From Mycobacterium mantenii (GTDB taxonomy: Bacteria; Actinomycetota; Actinomycetes; Mycobacteriales; Mycobacteriaceae): 64,000 nucleotides of DNA. The position numbers and the translations under genes are program-made. Below the pieces are notes generated by a model. It was not told the DNA's origin. It searched no databases and saw only the letters and a list, made by a program, of their open reading frames with translations. Positions 36,293-45,634 of the stretch are shown here, piece after piece. The number at the start of each line of letters is the position of its first letter. Positions within the stretch are counted from its first letter, which is position 1. Location of the stretch: contig NZ_AP022590.1 of assembly GCF_010731775.1 (NCBI RefSeq), forward strand, positions 3,410,001-3,474,000, read 5' to 3'.

Positions 36293-38793
36293 AACCCGGG
36301 GCCGCGATCACGGCAGCGGCCAGCAGGCTGCGGGTCTTCAGCCTGCGTGAGCTCGCCGTGCACCGCCGTCGCACGTTCGCGTCGGCGGCCGTAATTGCAG
36401 TCTCGGCAACGTATTTGGTGGGCATCTTCGGAATCTTCGGGTCGATCACCGGATCGGTCAGCCGGCTGGCCGACGGGATCGCCGGCGTCGCCGCGCTCGA
36501 GGTGTCCGGCATCACCGATGCCGGCTTCCCCGACTCGCTACTGGCCGAGGTGGCCGCGGTCCCAGGCGTCGCCACCGCGGCACCGATGATCCGCACTTCG
36601 GCCTCCACACCGTCGGGGCCGGTGCTGCTGCTGGGCGCCGATGCGAGCACCGCCGCCCTGGGCGGTGCCCTGAAGGACGCGTTGCAACGGCCGGTGCAGG
36701 CGTTGTCCGCGACGCCGTCCGGCGTTCAGGTCGGACCCCGCGTCGGCTTCGCCAAAGGCCAGGCATTTCAACTGGGTTCGGCTTCGGTCACCGTCACCGA
36801 GGTGCTCGCCGGCAAGCAGTATGCGGACCTCAACGGCGGACACTACGTCCTAGCGCCACTGGCGTTGGCGCAGAACGTCACCGGCCGCTCCGGCCAACTC
36901 GACTCGATACTGATCACCCCGAAGCCGGGCACCGACCTCGGCGCCGTTCGCGGCGCGGTCACCGACGCCGTGCACGGCCGCGCGATCGTCGCGGCCCCAA
37001 GCTTTCGTGCGGCCCGGGCCGGTGACGGCGTGAAGCTGATGAACTACATGGCCCTGCTGGGCGCCGCGGTTGCCTTGGTGGTCGGCGCGTTCTTGATCTA
37101 CACCACGATGACGATGGCCATCACCGCGCGCCGGCCGGTCATCTCAATGCTGCGCGCGATCGGCGGCCGGCGCCCCACCATCGTCGGCGACATGCTCGCG
37201 GAGGCCGCGATTCTCGGCCTGATCGGCGGGGCCGTCGGGTCCGGCATGGGAATTGCGGCGGGCCACATCGCGATTGGCCGGTTGCCTGCGGCGGTGACGC
37301 AGGGGCTCGAGGCCCGCGTCGAGTATTGGCTGCCCGGCTACGCGTTACCGCTGGCGTTGGCGGTGACGACGCTGACGAGCGTGGCGGCCGCGGCGATGGC
37401 GGGCCGGCAGGTGTACAAGGTTTCGCCGATCGAGGCGCTGGCGCCGGTGGGGGCTTCGGCGGCCGACGCCGTGCCGCGGTGGCTGCGCACCGCCTGTGGC
37501 GTTGGTGCGGTCGCGGTGTTCGCGGTGTCGACGTGGGTCGTCACCGGTCAGCGGGGCAGCTACGCCGTAGTCGCGATGGCCGCCGTATTAGGCGCCGAGC
37601 TCGCGCTGGGGTTCGCGCTCACCGTGCCCATCGTCAACGCCACGGCGGCGACGGCGCGAATGTTCGGATCGGTCGGGGAGCTCGCGGCGGCGACGATCCA
37701 GCGCGCGCCGCGCCGGGTCTGGGCGACCATGATGACCGTGCTCATCGGGGTGCTCACCACCGTCGTGATCACCGGTACGAACGCCGACATGATCCGCTCG
37801 GCGCGGGACATCTTTTCCCCGGTCGCCGATGCCGACGTGTGGGTGAGCGCGGACGCTCCCGACAGTTACCCCACCGACGTTCTGCCGCAAGGACTCGGCG
37901 ACAAGGTCGCCGCGGTACCCGGCGTCGCGCAGATCGTCGAGGGCGCATACGGATTCGCCGTCGTCGGCGGCACCCGCATCCTGCTCGACGGGTTCTCCGC
38001 CGGCAGCCACGATGCGCTATTGCGCGCGCTCGACGAGCGGGTGCGCACCGAGGTGCTCGACGGGCGCGGTGTGGTGCTCACGCAGAATCTGGGCGCGGTC
38101 CTGCACGTCCGGGCCGGCGACCAACTGCGGCTGCTGACACCGCACGGCCCGCGGGAGACGAAAGTGCTTGCGCTGGTGCCGTTCTTCTCGACCGTCATCG
38201 GCACCGTGGGAATCGACCTCGAACACATGCGGGCGTGGTTCGATCGCCCGGCGGCGACGACTCTGCAGATCGCCGCGGCCCCCGGCGTGGATCGGCAGCG
38301 GCTGCTGGCCGGCGTCCGCGCGGTGGTGCCGGCGCCGAACCACGTGTACGACGGTCCCGCGGCACTGGCGGGGCTTCAGGCTCCGCTGCATCAGAGCATG
38401 TTCATCGCCAACGCGGTGTGGATCATCGTCGTGGCGGTGGCCGCGGTCGCACTGCTCAACACGTTGACGCTGTCGGTGATTGAACGCCGCCGCGAGATCG
38501 GGGTGCTGCGCGCGATGGGATCCAGCCGGCGGTTCGCCTTGCGGATGGTCCTCGCCGAGGCGGCCGGAATCGGCCTTGTCGGCGGGGTTTTCGGCCTTGC
38601 GCTCGGACTGCTGGATCAGTGGCTGTTCAGCCGCATCAGCGGGGCCATCATGAATTTCGAAGTCGGCTTCCGGCTGAGCCCGCTGGCGCTCGCCTTCACG
38701 CTCGGGGCGCTGGCGATCAGCCTGCTCGGCTCGGTGCCACCGGCACGGCGCGCGGCGCGGCTCAACATCATCGAGGCGGTCAGCGTCGATTGA
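36289..38793 (+). CDS. ABC transporter permease with two FtsX domains
   Basis: 834-residue permease: one N-terminal helix, a large extracytoplasmic domain, three helices around 248-380 (ISMLRAIGGRRPTIVGDMLAEA between them), a linker, then a second extracytoplasmic domain and three C-terminal helices (GVLRAMGSSRRFALRMVLAEAA). This is the duplicated FtsX/MacB-like plan used by mechanotransmission exporters. The GTG start overlaps the ATPase stop. The end overlaps the convergent methyltransferase gene by 14 bases. Confidence 0.9.
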   Translation: MKPGAAITAAASRLRVFSLRELAVHRRRTFASAAVIAVSATYLVGIFGIFGSITGSVSRLADGIAGVAALEVSGITDAGFPDSLLAEVAAVPGVATAAPMIRTSASTPSGPVLLLGADASTAALGGALKDALQRPVQALSATPSGVQVGPRVGFAKGQAFQLGSASVTVTEVLAGKQYADLNGGHYVLAPLALAQNVTGRSGQLDSILITPKPGTDLGAVRGAVTDAVHGRAIVAAPSFRAARAGDGVKLMNYMALLGAAVALVVGAFLIYTTMTMAITARRPVISMLRAIGGRRPTIVGDMLAEAAILGLIGGAVGSGMGIAAGHIAIGRLPAAVTQGLEARVEYWLPGYALPLALAVTTLTSVAAAAMAGRQVYKVSPIEALAPVGASAADAVPRWLRTACGVGAVAVFAVSTWVVTGQRGSYAVVAMAAVLGAELALGFALTVPIVNATAATARMFGSVGELAAATIQRAPRRVWATMMTVLIGVLTTVVITGTNADMIRSARDIFSPVADADVWVSADAPDSYPTDVLPQGLGDKVAAVPGVAQIVEGAYGFAVVGGTRILLDGFSAGSHDALLRALDERVRTEVLDGRGVVLTQNLGAVLHVRAGDQLRLLTPHGPRETKVLALVPFFSTVIGTVGIDLEHMRAWFDRPAATTLQIAAAPGVDRQRLLAGVRAVVPAPNHVYDGPAALAGLQAPLHQSMFIANAVWIIVVAVAAVALLNTLTLSVIERRREIGVLRAMGSSRRFALRMVLAEAAGIGLVGGVFGLALGLLDQWLFSRISGAIMNFEVGFRLSPLALAFTLGALAISLLGSVPPARRAARLNIIEAVSVD

Positions 38794-39406
38794 GGGTGGC
38801 GAATCCCTGCAGATGGGGTTTGCACGGGAAGGGCACCGGCGTTCGCGGAATGCTGCGCAGCGCGGTGGTATCGAATCCGGCCGCGGCGATCGAGTCGAGG
38901 GTTCGGCGGTTGGGCTCACAACCGCCGGCCAGCCACGACCACGGCTTGGCGATCAGGTCTTGGAACCGGCCCATCGCGCCGTCCCCGCGCACGTGCTCGA
39001 GGACCACCAGCCTGCCCCCGGGCAGCAGCACGCGCCGGATCTCACCGAGGGTGGCGGCCACATCGTCCACCGAACACAACACCAAACCGATGTGCACTGA
39101 ATCGAAAGAGTTGTCCGGGAACGGGATTGACTCGCCATTTCCCGCCACGATGTCGACCGAGACGTCGCGGCGCCCGGCGAGCTTGGCGGCCATCCGCCGA
39201 AACGCCATGTCGGGTTCCACGGCGGCGACCGATGTCACCGCGGCGGGCAGGAACCTCAGGTCGGTGCCCGGGCCCAGGCCGAGCATCAACAGCCGCCCGG
39301 TTGCGTTGCTCATCGCCTCCCGCCGATAGCGGTGGTAGAACAGCCGATCGAACACCGGCTGACCGAATCGATAGACATACGGGAACAGGAGATTTCGGGG
39401 GGTCAT
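38780..39406 (-). CDS. Class I SAM-dependent methyltransferase
   Basis: 208-residue Rossmann methyltransferase: motif I LMLGLGPGTDL, acidic VEPD, and the UbiE-type segment IPFPDNSFDSVHIGLVLCSV with RVLLPGGRLVVLEH. It is the last gene of the sigL operon as seen here; its ATG overlaps the stop of the DUF4389-like gene (ATGA). The substrate is unknown. Similarity is to the UbiE/phospholipid N-methyltransferase type rather than the TIGR00027 genes elsewhere in the window. Confidence 0.87.
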   Translation of the reverse strand: MTPRNLLFPYVYRFGQPVFDRLFYHRYRREAMSNATGRLLMLGLGPGTDLRFLPAAVTSVAAVEPDMAFRRMAAKLAGRRDVSVDIVAGNGESIPFPDNSFDSVHIGLVLCSVDDVAATLGEIRRVLLPGGRLVVLEHVRGDGAMGRFQDLIAKPWSWLAGGCEPNRRTLDSIAAAGFDTTALRSIPRTPVPFPCKPHLQGFATLNRR

Positions 39407-39996
39407 GTGCTGTCCAAATCCATTCGGTACGGCGGATATTCGTCGCGCATCAAAGACACGTACACCGCGACCCGGTATCGCCAACGCACCATGCCCATCA
39501 GGAGATCGAAGATGCCCCGCGGGATCGTCCCGGTGCACAACAACGTCAGCGCGGAGATGAGACACAGCACCTGCAGTGGCGCCTCCATCGACCAGCACAG
39601 CACGACCTGGGGGATCGCCAGCAGCCACTTCACCAGCACCCGCCGGTTGTTCAGCCGGTCCGGATAGTCGACGTGCAGGTCGCCGGGGTAGTCGGGTCGA
39701 GATGCGAGCGTGAAGGGCGGGTACTTGTCGGTGCTGTTCATCGGGAACCGGTAGTTCATCACCCGCCACGACCAGCGCAACACCCCGACGTTGAAATCGA
39801 AGAGCGGCCGCGGATATCGCCCGGTGCACAAGATCGCAACCCCGGCGGCGACGGTCGAGAGCGGATACACCAGGTAGAGCGCGATCAGAATCGGATAGTG
39901 CGGCAAGGCCAGCACGCACCACTTCAACAGCCAGAGCCAGCGCGAGGGTGAGTCGAAATCGCCTCGCACTCTGACGGAATCGGCCGGATCGTTCAT
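39403..39996 (-). CDS. DUF4389-like integral membrane protein
   Basis: 197 residues with two hydrophobic regions (about 22-55 and 120-155), each followed by a similar block (TGRYPRPLFDFNVGVLRW and TGTIPRGIFDLLMGMVRW, then YPP). The internal repeat and the WLWLLKWCVLALPHYPILI start fit DUF4389. The function is unknown. The start overlaps the monooxygenase stop and the end overlaps the methyltransferase start, so all three are coupled within the sigL operon. Confidence 0.8.
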   Translation of the reverse strand: MNDPADSVRVRGDFDSPSRWLWLLKWCVLALPHYPILIALYLVYPLSTVAAGVAILCTGRYPRPLFDFNVGVLRWSWRVMNYRFPMNSTDKYPPFTLASRPDYPGDLHVDYPDRLNNRRVLVKWLLAIPQVVLCWSMEAPLQVLCLISALTLLCTGTIPRGIFDLLMGMVRWRYRVAVYVSLMRDEYPPYRMDLDST

Positions 39997-41204
39997 GGGG
40001 GTGACGGGATCGTCGCCGCTACCCCCAGATTTCGGCTGATTTGCGCGGACATCCGGCGGTGGCTCGTCAGGCGCAGGAACGTCGTCAGCGCCGAGGCCTG
40101 CAGCCGGTCCGAGACCAGTGCGGCCGGCCTCAGCACGAGTTCACCGTGCGAAACCGGCAGCGACGCAACCCAGGACACGGCCATGACTTTGCGTCGCCGG
40201 GTCTTCTCGTACCAGCGCAGCGCACGCGGAACATCGGCGCCCCCGCCCGTCGTCCGGAAGTCGGCCAGCGCCTTGCACAGCACCATGGTGTCGAGCAGCG
40301 CCTGGTTGGTCCCCTGCGCCAGGGTGGGCGGCATCGTGTGCGCGGCATCGCCGAGCAACGTGACCGGGCCCCGGCCCCCACGCGGTATCGGGTGCCGGAA
40401 ATGCGGGAACGGCGAGCGGGCCAAATCGTCGTCGGTCAACGTCGCGAGCACTCGATCGACCGAGTCGGACCATCCGGAGAAATGCGACCGGATCATCTCG
40501 ATCGGACGCTGCGGTCGGATGAAGTCATACGACCACGGCAGGTCGAACCACCACTGCACGTCGGTGCCGCCGGCCGGCCACAGGCCGAGGTTGCCGCGCG
40601 CACCGATGATCATGAGCGCGGCATCGGAGTCCGCGATCTCCGGGGCGGCGGCCAGCCCCTGCCAGCTGCACCAGCCGGTGGGTTTCGCGCTTTGCGCGCC
40701 AACGTGATCGCGCACCACCGAATGCAGACCGTCGGCACCGATCAACACGTCCCCCACTGCCGCGCTGCCATCACCGAAGTCGACGCGGACCCCGTTTGCC
40801 GTGCCGCCCAACGCGATCGCCCGACAGTTGCACCGGATGCGCTCTGCGTCAAACCCATCGAGGAGCCGGTCCAGCAGAACGCGACGCGGAACCATCCGGA
40901 CGGGCGCGCCCAGGCGGCGCACCATCGCGGTCACGTCCAGGGTGGCGACCCGGCGACCCGTCGACGTCAAGGCCCGCACGGTCGCCAGCGGCCGGCCGGC
41001 CCCGTCCATGTCGACACCCAGCTGGTTGAGCACCGTCTCGCCGTCGGACCAGATCGTCACCGCGCCGCCGGCCGCCCGCACATCGGGCCGCCGCTCGAAC
41101 ACGGTGACGTCGTGTCCGTCGCGCAGCAATCCCCGGGCGACGGAGATGCCGGCGACACCGGCGCCCACAACGAGCACCCGAAGCGGACGCGCGCAGCCGG
41201 ACAC
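39993..41204 (-). CDS. FAD-dependent aromatic-type monooxygenase
   Basis: 403-residue class A flavoprotein hydroxylase: N-terminal GAGVAGISVA, a mid-protein ADGLHSVVR (DG motif), and GDAAHTMPPTLAQGTNQAL near residue 285. A GTG start at 41204 is 16 bases after the rslA stop and puts the FAD motif near residue 12. It most resembles salicylate- or tetracycline-hydroxylase-like enzymes; the substrate is unknown. Its place in the sigL operon implies SigL-dependent expression. Confidence 0.83.
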   Translation of the reverse strand: MSGCARPLRVLVVGAGVAGISVARGLLRDGHDVTVFERRPDVRAAGGAVTIWSDGETVLNQLGVDMDGAGRPLATVRALTSTGRRVATLDVTAMVRRLGAPVRMVPRRVLLDRLLDGFDAERIRCNCRAIALGGTANGVRVDFGDGSAAVGDVLIGADGLHSVVRDHVGAQSAKPTGWCSWQGLAAAPEIADSDAALMIIGARGNLGLWPAGGTDVQWWFDLPWSYDFIRPQRPIEMIRSHFSGWSDSVDRVLATLTDDDLARSPFPHFRHPIPRGGRGPVTLLGDAAHTMPPTLAQGTNQALLDTMVLCKALADFRTTGGGADVPRALRWYEKTRRRKVMAVSWVASLPVSHGELVLRPAALVSDRLQASALTTFLRLTSHRRMSAQISRNLGVAATIPSPP

Positions 41205-41220
41205 GCTGGCTCCGATCGTT

Positions 41221-41949
41221 CTACAAAGAGCGTTGCAACAGCACCTGGCCGCTATCGACGGAAACCACCTGCACGGCGGCGATCTGGTCGACCGGGGTCG
41301 AGATGGCACCCGCGGGCGTCGCGGTGTGGCCGGGCACGGCCACCCACGTCGCCAACCGGGTCTGGCTGCCGTCACGGCCCACCACCACCATCGCGAGCGT
41401 GTCATGGTGCGCGTTCAACGGAGCCAGGCACACGCAGCGCAGGTTGATGGACGTACCCCAGTGCTGGCTGCTGACCGCGACCGTCGAGGTCAGCAGGCTG
41501 GTGCCCACCTGCGCCATCGGCTCCGACGACGCAGTCACCTGCTGGGACGGAGTCGACGACCACCCCTCGAGACCGACGAACACCCCGATAGCCAACACCG
41601 CGGCCGCGGCCGCCGACGCCACCCAGGTCACCACCCGGGTGCGGCGCCGGCGCCAGCGAACCGTCGCCAGCAGGGACGGCAGCAATTCGGGAGACATCTC
41701 CGGAGCCGGACCGGATTGGTCGATCGCGGCCACCTCGTCACGGTCCAGCTGTGACAACAGGGCGGGCACACCACTGAGATCGGCGACGGCCGCCCGGCAA
41801 GCCGGGCAGTGCGCCATGTGCGTCTCGAATTCGCGGCGCTCCGCGGCCGACAAAGATCCCAACACGTATGCGGCATCCCACATCGCGTAGCGGTCTTCTG
41901 GAGGGCCGAGATCCTGCACCGGCGTCCTCATTTCATCCATTCTTCTCAC
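41221..41949 (-). CDS. rslA: Anti-sigma-L factor RslA
   Basis: Membrane zinc-binding anti-sigma factor that holds SigL inactive. The 242 residues have the ZAS motif His44-xxx-Cys48-xx-Cys51 (HMAHCPAC), one membrane helix near 105-125 (WVASAAAAAVLAIGVFVGL), and an extracytoplasmic C-terminal domain. Thiol oxidation of the zinc site is known to release SigL in M. tuberculosis RslA. It lies 21 bases after sigL. Confidence 0.93.
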   Translation of the reverse strand: MRRMDEMRTPVQDLGPPEDRYAMWDAAYVLGSLSAAERREFETHMAHCPACRAAVADLSGVPALLSQLDRDEVAAIDQSGPAPEMSPELLPSLLATVRWRRRRTRVVTWVASAAAAAVLAIGVFVGLEGWSSTPSQQVTASSEPMAQVGTSLLTSTVAVSSQHWGTSINLRCVCLAPLNAHHDTLAMVVVGRDGSQTRLATWVAVPGHTATPAGAISTPVDQIAAVQVVSVDSGQVLLQRSL

Positions 41950-41970
41950 CCCTCAAGCTTTCGGAGCCCG

Positions 41971-42513
41971 TCATCGGGTTACTCCGAGTTCCTGCAGAGT
42001 GAGTCGCAACGCCCGCACGGCATAGTGTAGTCGCGACTTCACTGTTCCCTCGGCGATGCCGAGGTCTGCGGCAATCTGTGTGGTGGTCCATCCGCGGTAG
42101 TAGGACCGTTCGATCACTGCTCGGTGCTCGGCGGACAACTGGGCCATCGCGTCCGCTATCAGCAACCGGTCCAGCGCCGCGTTGACCTCATCCGGCGTGG
42201 ACTGTTCGGGCGCCCCCGATACGTCTGTGGAGCCGACGACGTTGCGAAACCGCGCGCTGCGGCGGTCGTCGATGATCATGTTGCGGGCGACGGTGAACAA
42301 CCACGCCCGCGCCGAGCGCTCGGTGTCGCCGACGACTTCGGGGTGCTGCCAAGCCCGCAGCAACGTCTCCTGCACCACGTCCTCGGACTGGCTCGCGTCC
42401 CCGGTCAGCCGCAGCGCGTAGCGCCACAGCACCGCGGCGTGTTCGTCGTAGAGCCCCTTGATCAGAGCGGCCTCGGCAGCGCCGGACGCCCTGGTGCCAG
42501 CCACACGAGCCAC
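41971..42513 (-). CDS. sigL: ECF sigma factor SigL
   Basis: 180-residue sigma factor. The GTG at 42513 gives the mycobacterial SigL start (VARVAG) and follows GGAGGTGA; a longer start at 42561 would run into the repeat region. Region 2 (LYDEHAAVLWRYALRL, EDVVQETLLRAWQHPE) and region 4 (RAVIERSYYRGWTTTQIAADLG) are intact, and the end LTLQELGVTR matches M. tuberculosis SigL closely. In that species it controls polyketide and envelope-redox genes. Confidence 0.96.
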   Translation of the reverse strand: MARVAGTRASGAAEAALIKGLYDEHAAVLWRYALRLTGDASQSEDVVQETLLRAWQHPEVVGDTERSARAWLFTVARNMIIDDRRSARFRNVVGSTDVSGAPEQSTPDEVNAALDRLLIADAMAQLSAEHRAVIERSYYRGWTTTQIAADLGIAEGTVKSRLHYAVRALRLTLQELGVTR

Positions 42514-42532
42514 TCGATCACCTCCGACTCCT

Positions 42533-42560
42533 GAAACGAGGCGAGTGGGTGTTCGGTTCA
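42533..42560 (-). promoter_or_regulatory. SigL-type autoregulated promoter of sigL
   Basis: On the minus strand TGAACC (42560-42555) is followed after 16 bases by CGTTTC (42538-42533). This resembles the SigL consensus recalled as TGAACC and CGTgtc with about 18 bases between. It places the transcript start about 10 bases before the ribosome site of sigL. Confidence 0.65.
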
Positions 42561-42623
42561 ATGGCCCCGATCAATGGCCCCGATCAATGGCCCCGATCAA
42601 TGGGCCCCGACCAATGGCCCCGA
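42558..42623. repeat. Five tandem 13-14 bp repeats upstream of the sigL promoter
   Basis: Units of TCAATGGCCCCGA: 42558-42570, 42571-42583, 42584-42596, a 14-base variant with one extra G at 42597-42610, and 42611-42623 (starting CC). The first unit overlaps the -35 element of sigL; the others extend upstream toward map. Copy number may vary between strains. Confidence 0.9.
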
Positions 42624-42680
42624 CCAACTACACCCGGCTTTGCCGCGCTTGCGGTCGCGGCTAGTTCAAGGCTAGCCAGA

Positions 42681-43484
42681 CTACAAAGCCGAGGTCAGGA
42701 TGCGTGGCCCGGTGTCGGTGACGGCGACGGTGTGCTCCCAGTGCGCAGCGCGCGACCCGTCGACGGTGACGACCGTCCACTGGTCGTCGAGCACCGCGGT
42801 CTTGCCGGTTCCCAGCGTCAGCATGGGTTCGATGGCCAGCACCGACCCGGCGGCCAGCAGGGGTCCCCGGCCGGGAGATCCCTCGTTGGGCAGGAAGGGG
42901 TCCATGTGCATCTGCCTGCCGATGCCGTGGCCGCCGTAGCCCTCGACGATCCCGAACGCCCGCGAATGGCGGGCCGCGGCGTCGCGCGTGCCCATCTCGA
43001 TGGCGTGCGACACGTCGGTCAGCCGATTACCGGGCACCATCGCCGCGATCCCGGCCTCCAGCGATTCCCTGGTCGCCTGGGACAACGCTTCGTCGGCCGC
43101 GCACAGCGTCCCGACCCCGAAGGTGATCGCGGCGTCGCCGTGCCAGCCGTCCAGCACCGCGCCGCAGTCGATGGAAACCAGGTCACCGGACGCCAGGATC
43201 TCGGCGGCCGAGGGAATCCCGTGCACCACCCGCTCGTTGACGGACGCGCAGATCGACGCGGGGTAACCGTGATAGCCCAGGAACGACGGCACCGCGCCGG
43301 CGTCCCGGATGACCGATTCGGCGATCTCGTCCAGGCTGAGCGTCGACACCCCGGAGCTCGCGGCCGCGCGGACTGCCTGCAGCGCGGCCGCGACCACCGC
43401 GCCCGCCGCGGCCATGGCGTCGAGTTCGCCGACGGTGCGCTGCGGGACCACCTTGCGACTCCGCAGCCGCGCCAGCGGGTTCAT
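42681..43484 (-). CDS. map: Methionine aminopeptidase
   Basis: Removes the initiator methionine from nascent proteins. The 267 residues show the pita-bread fold ligands: Asp in [17 protein letters not shown] (two Asp), His in GGHGIG, and Glu in AIEPM and WEHTVAV. It matches MapA of mycobacteria in length and position (after adk, before sigL). The start is 3 bases after the adk stop. Confidence 0.96.
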   Translation of the reverse strand: MNPLARLRSRKVVPQRTVGELDAMAAAGAVVAAALQAVRAAASSGVSTLSLDEIAESVIRDAGAVPSFLGYHGYPASICASVNERVVHGIPSAAEILASGDLVSIDCGAVLDGWHGDAAITFGVGTLCAADEALSQATRESLEAGIAAMVPGNRLTDVSHAIEMGTRDAAARHSRAFGIVEGYGGHGIGRQMHMDPFLPNEGSPGRGPLLAAGSVLAIEPMLTLGTGKTAVLDDQWTVVTVDGSRAAHWEHTVAVTDTGPRILTSAL

Positions 43485-43486
43485 TC

Positions 43487-44032
43487 CTACTTGCCCAGCG
43501 CCTGCAGCGCGCGGGCGAACACTTCGTCCATGGTGCCGATGGCGTCGACCGTCTTGAGTTCGTGGCTGTAGTAATCCAGCAGCGGTGCGGTCTCGTCGCG
43601 GTAGACCTTCATCCGGTTCAGGATGACGTCGTCGGTGTCGTCGGCACGGCCGCGGCCCTTGAGCCGTTGCAGCAACTCGTCTTCGGACACCCGGAACTCC
43701 AGCACCGCGTCGATGTCGGTGCCGCGGCGTCCGAGCATGTCGTGCAGTGCCTTGGCCTGCTCCGCCGACCGCGGAAAGCCGTCCAGAATGAACCCCTTGG
43801 CCGCGTCCGGGTCGCTCAGCCGGTCGTCGACGAGCTGGTTGGTCAGCTCCGAGGGCACCAGGTCGCCCGCGTCCAGATAACGCTTGGCCTCCAAGCCCAG
43901 TTTGGTCCCGTTCTCGATATTGCTCCGGAACAGCTCACCGGTGGAGATGTGCGGGATCCCAAGTTTTTCGGAGAGCTTCTCGGCCTGCGTCCCCTTGCCC
44001 GCCCCCGGCGGACCCAGCAAAACGACTCTCAC
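43487..44032 (-). CDS. adk: Adenylate kinase
   Basis: Interconverts ATP plus AMP and two ADP. The 181-residue product has Walker [11 protein letters not shown] and FILDGFPRS, and lacks the long LID domain, the short form seen in actinobacteria. It is coupled to secY (ATGA overlap at 44029-44032) and followed by map. Confidence 0.99.
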   Translation of the reverse strand: MRVVLLGPPGAGKGTQAEKLSEKLGIPHISTGELFRSNIENGTKLGLEAKRYLDAGDLVPSELTNQLVDDRLSDPDAAKGFILDGFPRSAEQAKALHDMLGRRGTDIDAVLEFRVSEDELLQRLKGRGRADDTDDVILNRMKVYRDETAPLLDYYSHELKTVDAIGTMDEVFARALQALGK

Positions 44033-45354
44033 TTGAGGAACCCTTCATAGTTGCGCTGCATGAGCTGGCTCTCGATCTGCTTGACCGTATCCAAGCCCAC
44101 GCCAATCATGATCAAAACCGCGGTGCCGCCGAACGGCAGATTCTGGACCGCGCCGCCATTGCCGATCTGCAAGAACAAGTTGGGCAGCACCGAAATGGCG
44201 CCGAGGTAGATCGAACCCGGCAGGGTGATCCGGCTCAGCACGAAACGCAAGTAGTCGGCGGTCGGCTTGCCCGGCCGGATGCCCGGAATGAACCCGCCGA
44301 ACTTCTTCATCTCGTCGGCACGCTCGTCGGGGTTGAACGTGATCGACACGTAGAAGTACGTGAAGAAGATGATCAGCCCGAAGTAGATGCTGATGTAGAT
44401 GGGGTCGCTGGGGTCGGACAGATAGCTGCCGACGAACTTGTCCCACCAGCTGTTGCCGACGCCTCCGCTGCCGCTGCGGATCAGCTGGGTGACCAGGTGC
44501 GGGATGTAGATCAGCGAAGACGCGAAGATGACCGGGATAACACCGGCCTGGTTGACCTTGAGCGGCAGGTACGTCGAGGTCCCGCCGTACATGCGCCGGC
44601 CCACCATGCGCTTGGCGTACTGGACCGGGATCCGGCGCTGGCCCTGCTCGACGAAGACCACGCCGACGATGATGACCAGCGCGGCGACCAGGACGGCGGC
44701 GAAGACCATGCCGCCGCGGCTGTCCAGGATCGACTTGCCCTCGGCCGGGATGCGCGCCGCGATACCGACGAAGATCAGCAGCGACATGCCGTTGCCGATG
44801 CCGCGCTCGGTGATCAGCTCACCCATCCACATCACTAGCGCCGCGCCGCTCGTCATCACCAGGACGATGACGACGAGGGTGAAGATGCTCTGATCGGCGA
44901 TGATGTCCAGCGAGCAGCCCTGTAGCAGGCCGCCGTTGGCCGCCAGGGCCACAATGCTGGTGGCCTGCAGGATCGCCAGCGCGATGGCCAGGTAGCGGGT
45001 GTACTGCGTCATCTTGGCCTGGCCGGATTGGCCTTCCTTGCGCAGCTCCTCGAACCGCGGGATGACCACCGTGAGCAGCTGCACGATGATGCTGGCGGTG
45101 ATGTAGGGCATCACCCCCACCGCGAACACGGTGAGTTTGAGCAGCGCACCACCTGAGAACAGGTTGATCAGCGAATAGATCTGTCCGGCCGCGCCGCCGC
45201 TGGCCTCTTTGATGCACTGCTGGACGTTCGGATAGTTGACGCCAGGGGACGGTAGCGCGGCGCCGACCCGGTACAAGACGACGATGCCAAGCGTGAAGAG
45301 GATCTTCCGTCTCAGGTCGACTGTCCGCAGCGATGAGATGAAAGCGGAAAGCAA
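44029..45354 (-). CDS. secY: Protein translocase subunit SecY
   Basis: Channel subunit of the Sec translocon, 441 residues with ten membrane helices, starting with the [19 protein letters not shown] cytoplasmic segment and containing [16 protein letters not shown] and GMSLLIF. In most bacteria it follows rplO directly; here rplO is about 15 kb to the right on the same strand, so secY must have its own promoter in the 280-base region 45355-45634. Confidence 0.99.
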   Translation of the reverse strand: MLSAFISSLRTVDLRRKILFTLGIVVLYRVGAALPSPGVNYPNVQQCIKEASGGAAGQIYSLINLFSGGALLKLTVFAVGVMPYITASIIVQLLTVVIPRFEELRKEGQSGQAKMTQYTRYLAIALAILQATSIVALAANGGLLQGCSLDIIADQSIFTLVVIVLVMTSGAALVMWMGELITERGIGNGMSLLIFVGIAARIPAEGKSILDSRGGMVFAAVLVAALVIIVGVVFVEQGQRRIPVQYAKRMVGRRMYGGTSTYLPLKVNQAGVIPVIFASSLIYIPHLVTQLIRSGSGGVGNSWWDKFVGSYLSDPSDPIYISIYFGLIIFFTYFYVSITFNPDERADEMKKFGGFIPGIRPGKPTADYLRFVLSRITLPGSIYLGAISVLPNLFLQIGNGGAVQNLPFGGTAVLIMIGVGLDTVKQIESQLMQRNYEGFLK

Positions 45355-45634
45355 CTCTTCCTCCTGCGCAGCCGGGGGTTTCTCGCATCACGCGCCCAAC
45401 ACCCGCAGGCCAGGACGTACGGCGTCGCGCGTCAAACCGTGTACGAGACTAACAGCTGGTTTGCCCGCATCTGGTCAGGGCCTTTGCGGCGGTCCCGGGG
45501 AAGGCCCCTCGGGGTGCCATTAACCGGGTGTTCGCACCCCCCCGCAACGCGCCCGAAGAAACACAGGAAGCCGTAAGCCGCGCGGCGTAGAGTTCCCCTG
45601 ACTCGTTGCATTTGCTAAATAACTTGGGAGCAGC

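Noticed and set aside
41975..41982. GTAACCCG before rslA as another member of the sigma-Rieske motif set
   Set aside because: It encodes the conserved last residues Val-Thr-Arg of SigL, so the match is explained by coding constraint.
42558..42623. Tandem repeats considered as a CRISPR array
   Set aside because: Units are 13-14 bases with no spacers between them and no cas genes nearby, so this is a simple tandem repeat.
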